64,000 nucleotides of DNA. It comes from CAIMUS01 sp963708455. GTDB taxonomy: Bacteria; Pseudomonadota; Gammaproteobacteria; Competibacterales; Competibacteraceae. Positions within the stretch are counted from its first letter, which is position 1, and each line of letters starts with the position of its first letter. The stretch covers positions 558,001-622,000 of the forward strand of contig CAVPSQ010000010.1 in NCBI GenBank assembly GCA_963708455.1, read 5' to 3'. Position numbers and translations under genes: made by a program. Positions 27,305-36,680 of the stretch are shown in pieces. The notes beneath the pieces were generated by a model, which worked only from the letters and a program-made list of their open reading frames with translations, did not search any database and had not been told where the DNA came from.

Positions 27305-27940
27305 TCAGCCGGCAGCGGCCTGGCGCAGCAAATCGATGACTGCGGCGTCGCTGACTTGCGGAAAATGCGTGTAATAGGCGCCTACAGCGCCGAGATAATG
27401 GTCGGTAATCTCCACGCCGACCACTTCATCGGCTTCCTGCAACAGGCGGTCCGCCGTATCCCTGGGCGCGACCGGAATGGCGACCACCACCCGGGCAGGC
27501 TGGCGTTTTCTTACAGCGCGGATCGCTGCCAGCATGGTCAGGCCGGTGGCGATGCCGTCGTCCACCAGGATGGCGGTCTTACCGGTTACGGTCAACGGCT
27601 CCCGCCCCTGCAAATACTGCTCCCGCCGTCGCCGGGCTTCGAGGCGCTGGCCGGCAACCGCCTGTCGCAACCAGCCGGGATCGACGCGCGCAGTTTCGCG
27701 TTCGTTGTACACCGGGTCGCCGTCCTCGGTGACGGCGCCGATGGCATATTCCGGGTTGTAGGGATGACCAATCTTACGAGGAATGATCAGGTCGAGCGGC
27801 AGGTGCAGGGCCTGAGCGATCTCAACGGCCAGCACCACGCCGCCGCGCGGTAAGGCATAGATCAGGGCGGGCTGAGCACGATAATGTGCCAGTGCCTGCG
27901 CGAGCTTTACGCCTGCTTCGGTGCGATCTTTAAAACGCAT
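27305..27940 (-). CDS. phosphoribosyltransferase-domain protein
   Basis: A 211-residue type I PRTase-fold protein. The PRPP-binding loop is ILVDDGIATGLTM (near residue 128), preceded by the flexible-loop region with YNPEYAIGAVTEDG and YNERE. This group of stand-alone PRTases has no firmly assigned substrate and is often found near stress genes. Here it is transcribed divergently from the sigma factor gene and tandem to groES. The N-terminus RFKDRTEAGVKLAQAL is typical, so ATG 27940 is credible. Confidence 0.85.
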   Translation of the reverse strand: MRFKDRTEAGVKLAQALAHYRAQPALIYALPRGGVVLAVEIAQALHLPLDLIIPRKIGHPYNPEYAIGAVTEDGDPVYNERETARVDPGWLRQAVAGQRLEARRRREQYLQGREPLTVTGKTAILVDDGIATGLTMLAAIRAVRKRQPARVVVAIPVAPRDTADRLLQEADEVVGVEITDHYLGAVGAYYTHFPQVSDAAVIDLLRQAAAG

Positions 27941-28255
27941 GATGGATTCCGTCGGTCATCCGCTTGCCAGTGGTTGAATTGCCGGTCGCAGCCCCCATAA
28001 ACATAGCTAACAGATTGAGAAACTTACTGCTGTCGGGGTAGTCGAACGAAGTGAACTTGGGCATCGCCAGACGCAATTTCTTGCTGTATTCTCTTTGGAT
28101 TTAACCACTTTACCGGAGTTGCTCCTGCGTGCGACGGCAATCAGGTGAGTTACCGCTTGGCTGGCGGCATTGCGGTCTGATTTAGTCAATGCGAATCGCC
28201 CTTTACAGTAACGGTTCTAACGGTTCTAGCGACTGATTTAAGATTTACTACCGAT
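27941..28255. other. divergent intergenic region
   Basis: 315 bp between the PRTase (minus) and sigma factor (plus) genes. A short direct repeat ACGGTTCTAACGGTTCTA lies at about 28209-28226. No clear promoter, RNA gene or member of the window's repeat families is seen. Confidence 0.5.
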
Positions 28256-29989
28256 ATGTATCTAGAAGCAAGGTATTCGGATTTTGAAGACCTCGTTAGC
28301 GGGAATCCCGAACAGGATTTTACCACGCTCGAGACCATCGACGCGCCAGGCGATATCCAGGAATTCGCTGGGACCGATGTGGAGTTGGCTCTGCTCGATC
28401 AACTGGGGTTAGCTAGGCCGCGGCCGGCGTTGGCGACGGTGGAGAGCGCTACGGCAGGCGGCGCGGATAGCGCTGACCCTGATGCCGTTGCGGCCTCGAC
28501 GCTGGCAGCCGAGCGAACGCGTGATCCACTCAGTTTGTACATCCGGGAAATGGGGGCTCATAGCCTGCTGACTCGGCAGGACAAGGTTAGCCTGGCGCGC
28601 CGTATCGAGCAAGGTCTGGTGCAGCGTAACGCCGCTATGGCCACCTGTCCGGTCGGCAGCGCCACCGCATTGCGACTGGCCGAACGGATCGCCACGGGTG
28701 ACTTGGCGCTGACGGCGGTATTCACGTTTGCCCCCGCCGCTCCGCAAGACCCCGCTGTCGCTGCGGATATGGACGCTGTACCCACCCAGTTTGAAGTCGT
28801 GTGGACGCGCATACAAACCTTGCGCGAGCTCCATGAGGAGTGGCTGCAAGCGCAGCAACAGCATGGCCTTGACAGCAGCCAAGCCGGCGCTCTGCGCCAG
28901 CGGCTGGCAGAGGCGTTCCTGGCGCTGCCCTGGATACTGGAGCGGTTGGAAGAGGTGGCGGCAACGGTGCGCAGCCTGGCCAGGGAATTGCAGTTGCGCG
29001 AGCGGGCCATCATGGATATCTGCATCACCCAACTGGGGATGTCGCGGCAGCAGTTGCGCGAAGGCTTTCCGGGCAATGAAACCAACCTGGTGTGGCTGGA
29101 GACATTGCCCACAGGTCCCCCCGAAGATGCGGCGACCAGCGCGGCGTGCACGGCTGTCCGGCGGTTGCAGCAAGATCTCTATCAGCTCGAGTCGACGGCG
29201 GGTGTGCCGCTGGCCGAATTGAGAGAGGTCAACCGGCGGATGGCCAGCGGGATGGCTTTGGTGAAGCGCGCCCGCCAGCAACTGATCGAGGCCAACCTGC
29301 GGTTGGTGGTGCACGTGGCCAAGAAGTATGTCAATCGCGGTTTGCCACTGGCTGATCTGATTCAGGAAGGCAACATCGGCCTGATGAAAGCAGTGGATAA
29401 ATTCGATTACCGGCTGGGATTCAAATTCTCCACCTATGCACACTGGTGGATCCGCCAAGCGGTCACCCGTGCCATCGACGACCGGGCACGGCTGATCCGG
29501 GTTCCCGTTCACATCACCGAAAAAGTCAACAGGATTCGCCGCATTTCCCGTCATATTCAGCAGCAGCAGGGGCGGGAGGCAGCACCGGCGGAACTGGCGG
29601 AGCAGGCCGAGATGCCAGCCGAGATCCTGACCGATCTGCTGAACACCACCAGAGCACCGATCTCGATGGATACGCCGGTCGGCGACGACGACGATGCGCA
29701 TCTGGGCGATTTTATCGAGGACAAACAGCGCCCAATGCCGGTTGAGCAGGCGATGAACGCGGAACTCGAAAGAAGCGTGCAGAATATGCTCGAGGTGCTG
29801 ACGCCACGGGAGGCGCAGGTGCTGGCCTTGCGGTTCGGGATCGGCACTCACAACGAACTGACCCTGGAAGAGATCAGCAAGCGCTTTGCCGTTTCGCGGG
29901 AACGCATTCGGCAGATCGAATCCAGAGCGATCAACAAGTTGCGGCGGCTCGGCCGTTCGGTGGAACTGCGGTCTTATCTGGATACCTGA
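28256..29989 (+). CDS. RpoD-family sigma factor, divergent paralogue
   Basis: A 577-residue group 1/2 sigma-70 protein. Region 1.2 is RDPLSLYIREMG (~residue 85), an acidic/variable insert fills ~130-330, regions 2.1-2.4 show LIQEGNIGLMKAVDKF and FKFSTYAHWWIRQAVTRAID, region 3 RLIRVPVHITEKVNRI, region 4.2 VSRERIRQIESRAINKLRRL, ending ELRSYLDT. In RpoD proper the segments read YATWWIRQAITRSIAD and EAKALRKLR, so this copy differs in the -10 and -35 contact regions. It is probably a second RpoD-like factor rather than the main one, but that is inference. No ribosome site is obvious before ATG 28256. Confidence 0.85.
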   Translation: MYLEARYSDFEDLVSGNPEQDFTTLETIDAPGDIQEFAGTDVELALLDQLGLARPRPALATVESATAGGADSADPDAVAASTLAAERTRDPLSLYIREMGAHSLLTRQDKVSLARRIEQGLVQRNAAMATCPVGSATALRLAERIATGDLALTAVFTFAPAAPQDPAVAADMDAVPTQFEVVWTRIQTLRELHEEWLQAQQQHGLDSSQAGALRQRLAEAFLALPWILERLEEVAATVRSLARELQLRERAIMDICITQLGMSRQQLREGFPGNETNLVWLETLPTGPPEDAATSAACTAVRRLQQDLYQLESTAGVPLAELREVNRRMASGMALVKRARQQLIEANLRLVVHVAKKYVNRGLPLADLIQEGNIGLMKAVDKFDYRLGFKFSTYAHWWIRQAVTRAIDDRARLIRVPVHITEKVNRIRRISRHIQQQQGREAAPAELAEQAEMPAEILTDLLNTTRAPISMDTPVGDDDDAHLGDFIEDKQRPMPVEQAMNAELERSVQNMLEVLTPREAQVLALRFGIGTHNELTLEEISKRFAVSRERIRQIESRAINKLRRLGRSVELRSYLDT

Positions 29990-30012
29990 GCGGCGCTTGG
30001 CGTCAACATCGG

Positions 30013-30043
30013 CAGGGGCGTGGGAGACCGCGCCCCTGTTTTG
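30013..30043 (+). terminator. rho-independent terminator after the sigma factor gene
   Basis: CAGGGGCG...CGCCCCTG, an 8-bp stem that can be extended by three pairs, followed by TTTTGTT. It lies between the convergent sigma factor and dapC genes. Confidence 0.85.
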
Positions 30044-30083
30044 TTCCGCCATTAGTATTGCAGAAAACCGGCCGCCGTCGGAT

Positions 30084-31280
30084 CTACAGGGAACGGACGA
30101 ATTCCCCGATTCGTTCGGCCGCCTCGATGCATTGCGCCAGCGGCGCCACCAGCGCTATGCGCACCCGCTGGCTGCCCGGATTGATGCCTTCGGCAGCGCG
30201 CGACAGATAGCTGCCCGGCAGCACGGTGACATTCTGCCGGGCGTACAAGCCGCGAGTGAATTCAGTATCGTCGCCGGGCGTGCGGGGCCACAGGTAGAAC
30301 CCGCCTTCGGGCTGCTCCACCTCCAGCACCGGTGCGAGCAGCTCCAGGACGGTGGTGAATTTGCGCCGGTAGAGTTGCCGGTTTTCCCTGACATGCTGTT
30401 CGTCCTGCCAGGCTTTGCAGCTAGCGGCTTGGGTAAACAACGGCAGGGTGCAGCCGTGATAGGTGCGATAGCGCAGGAAAGCTTGCAGAATCTCCGCATC
30501 CCCGGCCACGAAGCCTGAGCGCAGTCCCGGCAGGTTGGAGCGCTTGGACAGACTGTGGAACACCACGCAGCGGCGGTAATCGTGGCGCCCCAGCCGGGCG
30601 CAGACCTGCAACAGGCCGAGCGGCGGCCGGTCCTCGTCGAAATACAGCTCCGAATAACACTCGTCGGCGGCCAGTACGAAATCGTACCGGTCCGCTTGCT
30701 CGAGCAGTTGTTGCCAGACCTCGAAGGGCGCCACCCGGCCGGTGGGATTACCGGGCGAGCACAGATAAAGCAACTGGCAGCGTTGCCAGACGGTTTCCGG
30801 CACAGCGTCGAAATCCGGCAGAAAACCGGTTTCCGGCAGTGTGTTGAGAAAATACGGCTGCGCGCCGGCCAACAAGGCCGCACCTTCGTAAATCTGATAG
30901 AAGGGATTGGGCAGCAGCACTAACGGCGCAGAGCGCGCATCCACCACGCACTGGGCGAAAGCGAACAGTGCCTCGCGGGTGCCGCTGACCGGCAGCACCT
31001 GCCGTTCGGGATCGAGACCGCCGTCCGGCAGCTTGAAGCGGCGTATGGCCCAGGCGGCGATAGCCTCGCGCAGCGCCGACGTTCCCTTGGTCAGGGGATA
31101 ATTCGCTAGAGTGGACAACTGTGCCGTCAGTTCTGCAGCCACGAAAGCCGGCGCCGGATGCTGTGGTTCACCGATCGACAGAGCGATATGCGGCTTGCCG
31201 GCGGGCGGCGTGACGCCCTCTTTGAGCAGGGCCAGTTTTTCAAAGGGATAGGGCTGAAGGCGGGCGAGTTGAGGATTCAT
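30084..31280 (-). CDS. dapC: succinyldiaminopimelate transaminase
   Basis: A 398-residue fold-type I PLP aminotransferase of the DapC group, which makes N-succinyl-LL-diaminopimelate in lysine and peptidoglycan synthesis. PLP Lys is in FHSLSKRSNLPGLRSG; substrate and cofactor contacts are in SIGEPQHPAPAF, NPFYQIYEGAA, LCSPGNPTG and DECYSELYF. The N-terminus MNPQLARLQPYPFEKLALL fixes the start at ATG 31280; the open frame extends much further only because the opposite-strand VAADES repeat lacks stops. It is transcribed divergently from glgE. Confidence 0.92.
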   Translation of the reverse strand: MNPQLARLQPYPFEKLALLKEGVTPPAGKPHIALSIGEPQHPAPAFVAAELTAQLSTLANYPLTKGTSALREAIAAWAIRRFKLPDGGLDPERQVLPVSGTREALFAFAQCVVDARSAPLVLLPNPFYQIYEGAALLAGAQPYFLNTLPETGFLPDFDAVPETVWQRCQLLYLCSPGNPTGRVAPFEVWQQLLEQADRYDFVLAADECYSELYFDEDRPPLGLLQVCARLGRHDYRRCVVFHSLSKRSNLPGLRSGFVAGDAEILQAFLRYRTYHGCTLPLFTQAASCKAWQDEQHVRENRQLYRRKFTTVLELLAPVLEVEQPEGGFYLWPRTPGDDTEFTRGLYARQNVTVLPGSYLSRAAEGINPGSQRVRIALVAPLAQCIEAAERIGEFVRSL

Positions 31281-31469
31281 GACAGCCTCTACGACAGGGT
31301 GACCGGAGCCATGGGGATGATGACCGTATGGCCAGTATAGGCCAAGGCCGGGACAGTCTTCAAAAGCCGGCAGGGCGGGCCCGACGAGTTCTCCTTCTGC
31401 GCCGTGCACCGCGGCGCTATACTTGCTTGGCATGCAGCCACAAATAAAACGATATCTCGAGGTAAACAC

Positions 31470-33698
31470 ATGGTTATACAGCCCGTTGAAATCAACCCGA
31501 TCGCCCCATCCACAGCAACCGCTGACGCTGTGCTGAACGATAAGCCCGTATTGAAGGATAAGCCTGTAGCGGCGGATGAATCCGTAGCGGCGGATGAATC
31601 CGTAGCGGCGGATGAATCCGTAGCGGCGGATGAATCCGTAGCGGCGGATGAATCCGTAGCGGCGGATGAATCCGTAGCGGCGGATGAATCCGTAGCGGGC
31701 ATCGTGGAGCCTGCCACCGACGGTAGAAAGCGAGTCGTGATTGAAGGCGTCAGCCCGGAGATCGACGCTGGCCGCTACCCGATCAAACGTATCGTCGGCC
31801 AGCCGGTGGTTGCCGAAATCGACGCCTTTGTGGACGGGCATGACGTATTGACCTGCGTTTTGCAATTCCGCAAGGAAGGTCAGCAAAACTGGACCGAGGT
31901 GCTGATGAAACCGCTGGGCAACGACCGCTGGCGCGGTGAGTTCAGAGTTTGGGAAGTCGGACGTTATCACTATACCTTCAGCGTCTGGGTCGATCATTTC
32001 AAATCCTGGCGGCACGATCTGACCCGCCGGCTGCAGCGGGAGGATATCGATATCGCTCTGAAAGTGGGCGCCGGCTTACTGGAAGAGGCGGGCGAACGGG
32101 CCGGGACTGACGATGCTGCCTGGCTTAAATCGCGCGCCAAGGCGCTGGTCGGGCCGCACAGCCTGGAAGAGCGCCTGCAATATGCTCTGAGCGAGGAACT
32201 GGCCGCGATGGTGAACCGCTACCCGGACAAGCGGCTGACCATCGTCTATGACAAGGAACTAGTCATCGTTGTGGATGACGAGCGCGCCGGCTTCAGCACC
32301 TGGTACGAACTGTTCCCCCGTTCTTGCAGTCCGCTCCCCGGTCAGCACGGCACCTTCAAGGACTGCGAAGCCTGGCTGCCGCGGATCGCCGACATGGGCT
32401 TCGATGTGCTGTATTTCCCTCCCATCCATCCGATCGGCCGGGTCAACCGCAAGGGTAAGAACAATACCCTGGAAGGGCTGCCCGACGATGTCGGCAGTCC
32501 CTGGGCCATCGGCGCGAAAGAGGGCGGGCACAAGGCCGTCCATCCGCAATTAGGCACACTCGAAGACTTCCGCGCGCTGATCGCCAAAGCCAAGGAATAC
32601 GGTCTCGAGATCGCTATGGACATCGCTTTCCAGTGCGCGCCCGATCATCCTTATGTGAAAGAGCATCCGCAGTGGTTCCGCTGGCGTCCCGACGGCACCG
32701 TGCAGTACGCCGAAAACCCGCCCAAGAAATACCAGGACATCTATCCGTTCAACTTCGAGACCGACGACTGGCAGGCGCTGTGGGACGAGTTGAAGAGCAT
32801 TTTCGAATTCTGGATCGAGCAGGGCGTGCGCATCTTCCGGGTGGACAACCCGCACACTAAGCCGTTTCCGATGTGGGAATGGATCATCACCGCAATCAAG
32901 AAGCAGTATCCCACCGCTCTGTTTCTGGCCGAAGCATTCACCCGTCCCAAGGTGATGCACCGGCTGGCGAAGCTGGGTTACAGCCAGTCCTACACCTATT
33001 TCACCTGGCGCAATACCAAAAGCGATCTGACCGAGTACCTGGAGGAACTGACCCAGGACCTCGGCGGGAATACTTCCGACCCAATTTCTGGCCGAATACG
33101 CCGGATATTCTCAACGAATATCTGCAATTCGGCGGCCGACCGGGATTCATGATCCGGTTGGCGCTGGCCGCCACTCTGACCGCCAATTACGGCATTTACG
33201 GCCCGGCTTACGAATTGCTGGAGTGCAAGCCGCTGAAGCACGGTACCGAGGACTATCTGAATTCAGAAAAATTCCAGATCTGTCAACGCGATATGGAACA
33301 GCCGGGCACGCTGACCGAGTTTATCACCAGGGTAAATCAGATCCGCAAGGGTAGTCCCGCCCTCAAACAGGACTGGAATTTGCTGTTCCACGAAACCGAT
33401 AACGACCAGCTTATTTGCTACAGTAAATGGAACGACCGCAAGACAGATATCATTCTGGTGGTCATCAATATGGACCCGCACCATGCGCAAGCGGGTTGGC
33501 TGAATCTGGATCTGGAGGCGTTGGAAATCGCAACGAAACGCTCCTTTGAGGTGCACGATTTGTTGTCCGACGAGCATTATCTGTGGAACGGACCCCGCAA
33601 TTACGTACAGACTCGACCCGAAAACAACGCCGGCCCACATCTTCCGGCTGCACGGCCGCGCCCATACCGAGGAGGATTTCGATTATTTCCTGGGTTGA
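31470..33698 (+). pseudogene. glgE: GlgE maltosyltransferase with two frameshifts
   Basis: Alpha-1,4-glucan:maltose-1-phosphate maltosyltransferase (GH13_3), which elongates glycogen from maltose-1-phosphate. ATG 31470 follows CGAGG. Residues ~30-75 are an extra VAADES repeat, then the N-terminal domain (KRVVIEGVSPEIDAGRYPIK), and the catalytic domain with nucleophile Asp in RVDNPHTKPF and acid Glu in LAEAFTRPKVM. Near 33063 the frame changes: after LTQDLGG it should read EYFRPNFWPNTPDIL, found in another frame. Near 33630 a second shift leads to AHIFRLHGRAHTEEDFDYFL and a stop at 33696. Both restore family sequence exactly, so the gene is either recently broken or misread. Confidence 0.85.
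31566..31691 (+). repeat. seven tandem 18-bp units inside glgE
   Basis: GTAGCGGCGGATGAATCC repeated seven times without a mismatch, encoding VAADES seven times, followed by a partial unit. The array lies before the conserved GlgE N-terminal domain. Confidence 0.97.
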
Positions 33699-33746
33699 TA
33701 ATGTCCGGCATGGGTTTTTATTGACCGCTGCAGACCAGTCTTGTCT

Positions 33747-34754
33747 ATGAACCACACCCGCTGGATCACGCTGGCTCACGGCAACGGCGGACGCTTCATG
33801 CGCGAACTGATCGATGCGGTTTTTGCGCGCCATCTGGCCAATCCGTATCTGGACGTGCAAGCCGATGCCGTCGCTCTGGGACTGGATGGCGAAGTCATGT
33901 TCACTACGGATGGCTTTACTGTGCAGCCGCTGGAATTTCCCGGCGGCGACATCGGCAAGCTGGCCGTGCACGGCACAGTCAACGATCTGGCCGTGGCCGG
34001 CGCCATTCCCCGCTATCTCAGCCTGAGCGCCATTATCGAGGAAGGGCTGGAGGTAGAACTGCTGGAGCGGCTGGTGGCCAGCCTGGCGGAGGCGGCCAGG
34101 GAAGCCGGCGTACAGGTGGTCGCCGGCGACACCAAGGTGGTGCCACGCGGTCATGGCGGCGGTCTGTATTTCATCACCAGCGGCGTCGGGGTGCGGGCCG
34201 GTCCGCGGCTGCCCGGTCTGCACCGCATCCAGGCGGGGGATCGGCTGCTGGTCAGCGGTCCGGTCGGTGATCACGGCGTGTGCGTGCTGCTGGCCCGGGC
34301 AGAGTTCGGCCTGCACGGCGAACTGCGCTCGGATTGCGCCAGCGTGCTGCCGCTGACCCAGGCGCTGCTGGATCTGCCCGGCCTGCGTTTCATGCGCGAT
34401 CCCACGCGCGGCGGGCTGGCCACGGTGGCGCATGAAATCAGCCAGGTGACCGGCTTGGCGGTACGGCTGTGGGAGTCCGCCATCCCGGTGCACGATCCGG
34501 TACGTTCGGTGTGCGACATGCTGGGTTACGATCCCTACTATCTGGCCTGCGAGGGGAGGGTAGTGGCGGTGGTCGCGGCGGAACAGGCGGAGGAGGCACT
34601 GACGCGCTGGCAGGCTGTGCCGCAGGGCCGGGAGGCGGCGCTTATCGGCCGGGTCGAGTCCGCTGCTCCCGTTGGCGTGATTCTGGAAACTGACCTGGGA
34701 GGCGAGCGCTGGCTCGATGAACTGGAAGACGATCCGCTGCCCCGGATCTGTTGA
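33747..34754 (+). CDS. hypE: hydrogenase maturation protein HypE
   Basis: 335 residues, ending PRIC with the C-terminal Cys that carries the thiocarbamate/cyanide ligand for [NiFe] hydrogenase. HypE dehydrates the carbamoyl group delivered by HypF. The ATP-binding PurM-like fold is seen in LAHGNGGRFMRELID, FTTDGFTVQPLEFPGGDIG, VAGDTKVVPRGHGG and MRDPTRGGLATVAHE. ATG 33747 is preferred over TTG 33741. No other hyp or hydrogenase gene is in the window; the rest may lie elsewhere or this may be an outlying copy. Confidence 0.95.
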   Translation: MNHTRWITLAHGNGGRFMRELIDAVFARHLANPYLDVQADAVALGLDGEVMFTTDGFTVQPLEFPGGDIGKLAVHGTVNDLAVAGAIPRYLSLSAIIEEGLEVELLERLVASLAEAAREAGVQVVAGDTKVVPRGHGGGLYFITSGVGVRAGPRLPGLHRIQAGDRLLVSGPVGDHGVCVLLARAEFGLHGELRSDCASVLPLTQALLDLPGLRFMRDPTRGGLATVAHEISQVTGLAVRLWESAIPVHDPVRSVCDMLGYDPYYLACEGRVVAVVAAEQAEEALTRWQAVPQGREAALIGRVESAAPVGVILETDLGGERWLDELEDDPLPRIC

Positions 34755-34818
34755 TTGCCGATCGAACCGGGTAGGGCGATCCATACAAACCCGTCAGGCA
34801 AGGGGTTGTGAAGAGTCG

Positions 34819-36525
34819 TTATCGGGCACCAGAGGCGAGGGTGGGGCCGCCCCCGGCTTCGCTTGGACCCGCCCCCGGCTTCGGTTGAACCCGGCCATAG
34901 CGTAGGAACAGCCGGTCGAAGACGCCCAGTTCAACCCAGCTTACGAACGCGCCGATGGCGCCGAGCACAGTCGGGATGCCGAGCGGCGCCAGCGCAATGG
35001 CCAGCCGGCGTCTGGCCCGGCGCAGGCGTTTCACCCGGTCGAGGTACTGGTTGATTCGGGCGTTCTGGCTGTAGGCCACCACGCTGAGAAAACCCAACGC
35101 CAGCAGGACCGACACCAGCGGAGGGAGCAGGTACAGCGCCAGCGCCGTCAGACCGCAAGGAAACAGCAAAGCCGTGCTCACGATGGCATAGGGCATGGAT
35201 TTGTTCAGGAAGAACACCTTGAACAACGGTTTGGAGCCGACCTCCAGGTGCAGCAACAGGTCCTGACGGCGCTGATCCTCCCGCAGGAAGTCCCGAATGA
35301 CCAGGAAATGCCAGTTAACTGGAGCTTCCTGACTGTTCTGAAAGCGTTCGCCCACCAGCATATAGCCGTAGTACATCAACGTATAGGCTTCCCGGTCGGT
35401 AAATGAATCCAGGTCGGTGCGGATATGGGACAAGGCATGGACAAACCGATCTGCCTCATCAGGAAAGACCTCCTGACCGACGGCGGCGCCCAGATGGAAG
35501 AAGGCGTAAGTGTCAGGCGGATGGGCGTACAGATAGTCCAGAACTTTGTTGCGTATCCGGTCCATCATGATTTCATTGGCCCGGATCGCCACGTTGAACA
35601 GCCGGTTGGCGGGATTGCCGTCGGCTTTCAGGATATCCGACGCGTCGCTGCAAATGATAGGCGTGCAGTCCTCGCCGAACAGCGAGATCAGACCTTGATT
35701 GTCGAACACGCCGCCGTCGACCAGGCGGATGACGATATCTTCGCCCGCCGGGGTAGTGTAAAGACCGGCCAGAGACAGCGGATCGAACAGGCCGGGTACG
35801 CCGCAGGAAGCCGCTACCGCCTGACCCAGCGTCAGGCGGTGCAGGCGGTGGCGTTGCCGGGGGAGCAGCGCCGGATCGGCGAAGTACAGTTTCGGCAGCG
35901 CCGGCATGGTCGCGTAATGCTGCTCGTAGCGGGAGATGACCTCGCCCACAAACGCGCCGGTGAACTGCCACAGATGTCCGGTGTTCAGCGCCGTGGCGTT
36001 GATAATCAGCCTGGGGATTTTGCCAGCCGCTTCCGGTTCGGGGAAAGTGGCCGGTGCGATGGGCAGGTCGTTGAGAAACGGCCCACCCTCGCGGCCCTGT
36101 GCGGTCGCATAAAAATACTCCGTATACAGTTCCGCCATGCGATCGGTGGGCGAATAGCCTTCGCGCAGCATGCGGGCATTCTTGCGGCGGTCCACGAAGG
36201 CGCGCATGCGCAGGTTCTTCTGCACCGCCCGGAGAAAATCGATTGCTATCTCCTGCACCAGCCGGATATAAGCCGCGCGGCAGGGGACAGGATGGTCCGG
36301 GCGTTTGTCTTCCAGCAGTTGCTTGACCTTGAGGTAATAGTAAGCGCCGATGATGGAGCCGCCGGAGACGGTGGATATCACCGCTACGTGGCGGAGCAGA
36401 TCCAGTTCCGCCAATCTGGCAAGCACCCCGATATGAAACAGGGAAGCGCGCAGACCGCCGCCGGAGAGGGCAAGGCCGGTTTTGCCTCGCTCGGCAGCGG
36501 CGCGAAAGTCATCGATATTGAGCAT
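34819..36525 (-). CDS. patatin-like phospholipase with C-terminal membrane helices
   Basis: A 568-residue protein of the patatin family. The oxyanion loop is LALSGGGLRASLFHIGVL, the Ser nucleophile is in STVSGGSIIGAYYY, and the dyad Asp in VDGGVFDNQG. The C-terminal part holds two close hydrophobic stretches (AIVSTALLFPCGLTALALYL and VSVLLALGFLSVVAY), so it should be anchored in the inner membrane. Length exceeds classic patatins (about 300-400). The start is chosen at ATG 36525 (MLNIDDFRAAAERGKTGLAL); an in-frame start further upstream at 36633 would run into the promoter region shared with mnmG. Substrate unknown. Confidence 0.82.
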   Translation of the reverse strand: MLNIDDFRAAAERGKTGLALSGGGLRASLFHIGVLARLAELDLLRHVAVISTVSGGSIIGAYYYLKVKQLLEDKRPDHPVPCRAAYIRLVQEIAIDFLRAVQKNLRMRAFVDRRKNARMLREGYSPTDRMAELYTEYFYATAQGREGGPFLNDLPIAPATFPEPEAAGKIPRLIINATALNTGHLWQFTGAFVGEVISRYEQHYATMPALPKLYFADPALLPRQRHRLHRLTLGQAVAASCGVPGLFDPLSLAGLYTTPAGEDIVIRLVDGGVFDNQGLISLFGEDCTPIICSDASDILKADGNPANRLFNVAIRANEIMMDRIRNKVLDYLYAHPPDTYAFFHLGAAVGQEVFPDEADRFVHALSHIRTDLDSFTDREAYTLMYYGYMLVGERFQNSQEAPVNWHFLVIRDFLREDQRRQDLLLHLEVGSKPLFKVFFLNKSMPYAIVSTALLFPCGLTALALYLLPPLVSVLLALGFLSVVAYSQNARINQYLDRVKRLRRARRRLAIALAPLGIPTVLGAIGAFVSWVELGVFDRLFLRYGRVQPKPGAGPSEAGGGPTLASGAR

Positions 36526-36680
36526 GCGAATCGCCAGGACGTTGCGGATGGCAGGTAAACAGAGGCCAGTATAACGGCTTTCCTTAAGGAATTTGCCCCG
36601 GCGGGCCGGTCCTGCACCTTGGCGATCCGCCAAAGTCCTGTCTACAATGCCGGGTCATTTATATCGGACAAAACCAGGCC

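Noticed and set aside
28409..30052. A 547-codon minus-strand frame
   Set aside because: Antisense to the sigma factor gene, whose motifs are unmistakable.
31281..32015. Long upstream extension of the dapC frame rich in RRYGFI repeats
   Set aside because: It is the antisense of the glgE VAADES repeat; real DapC starts at 31280.
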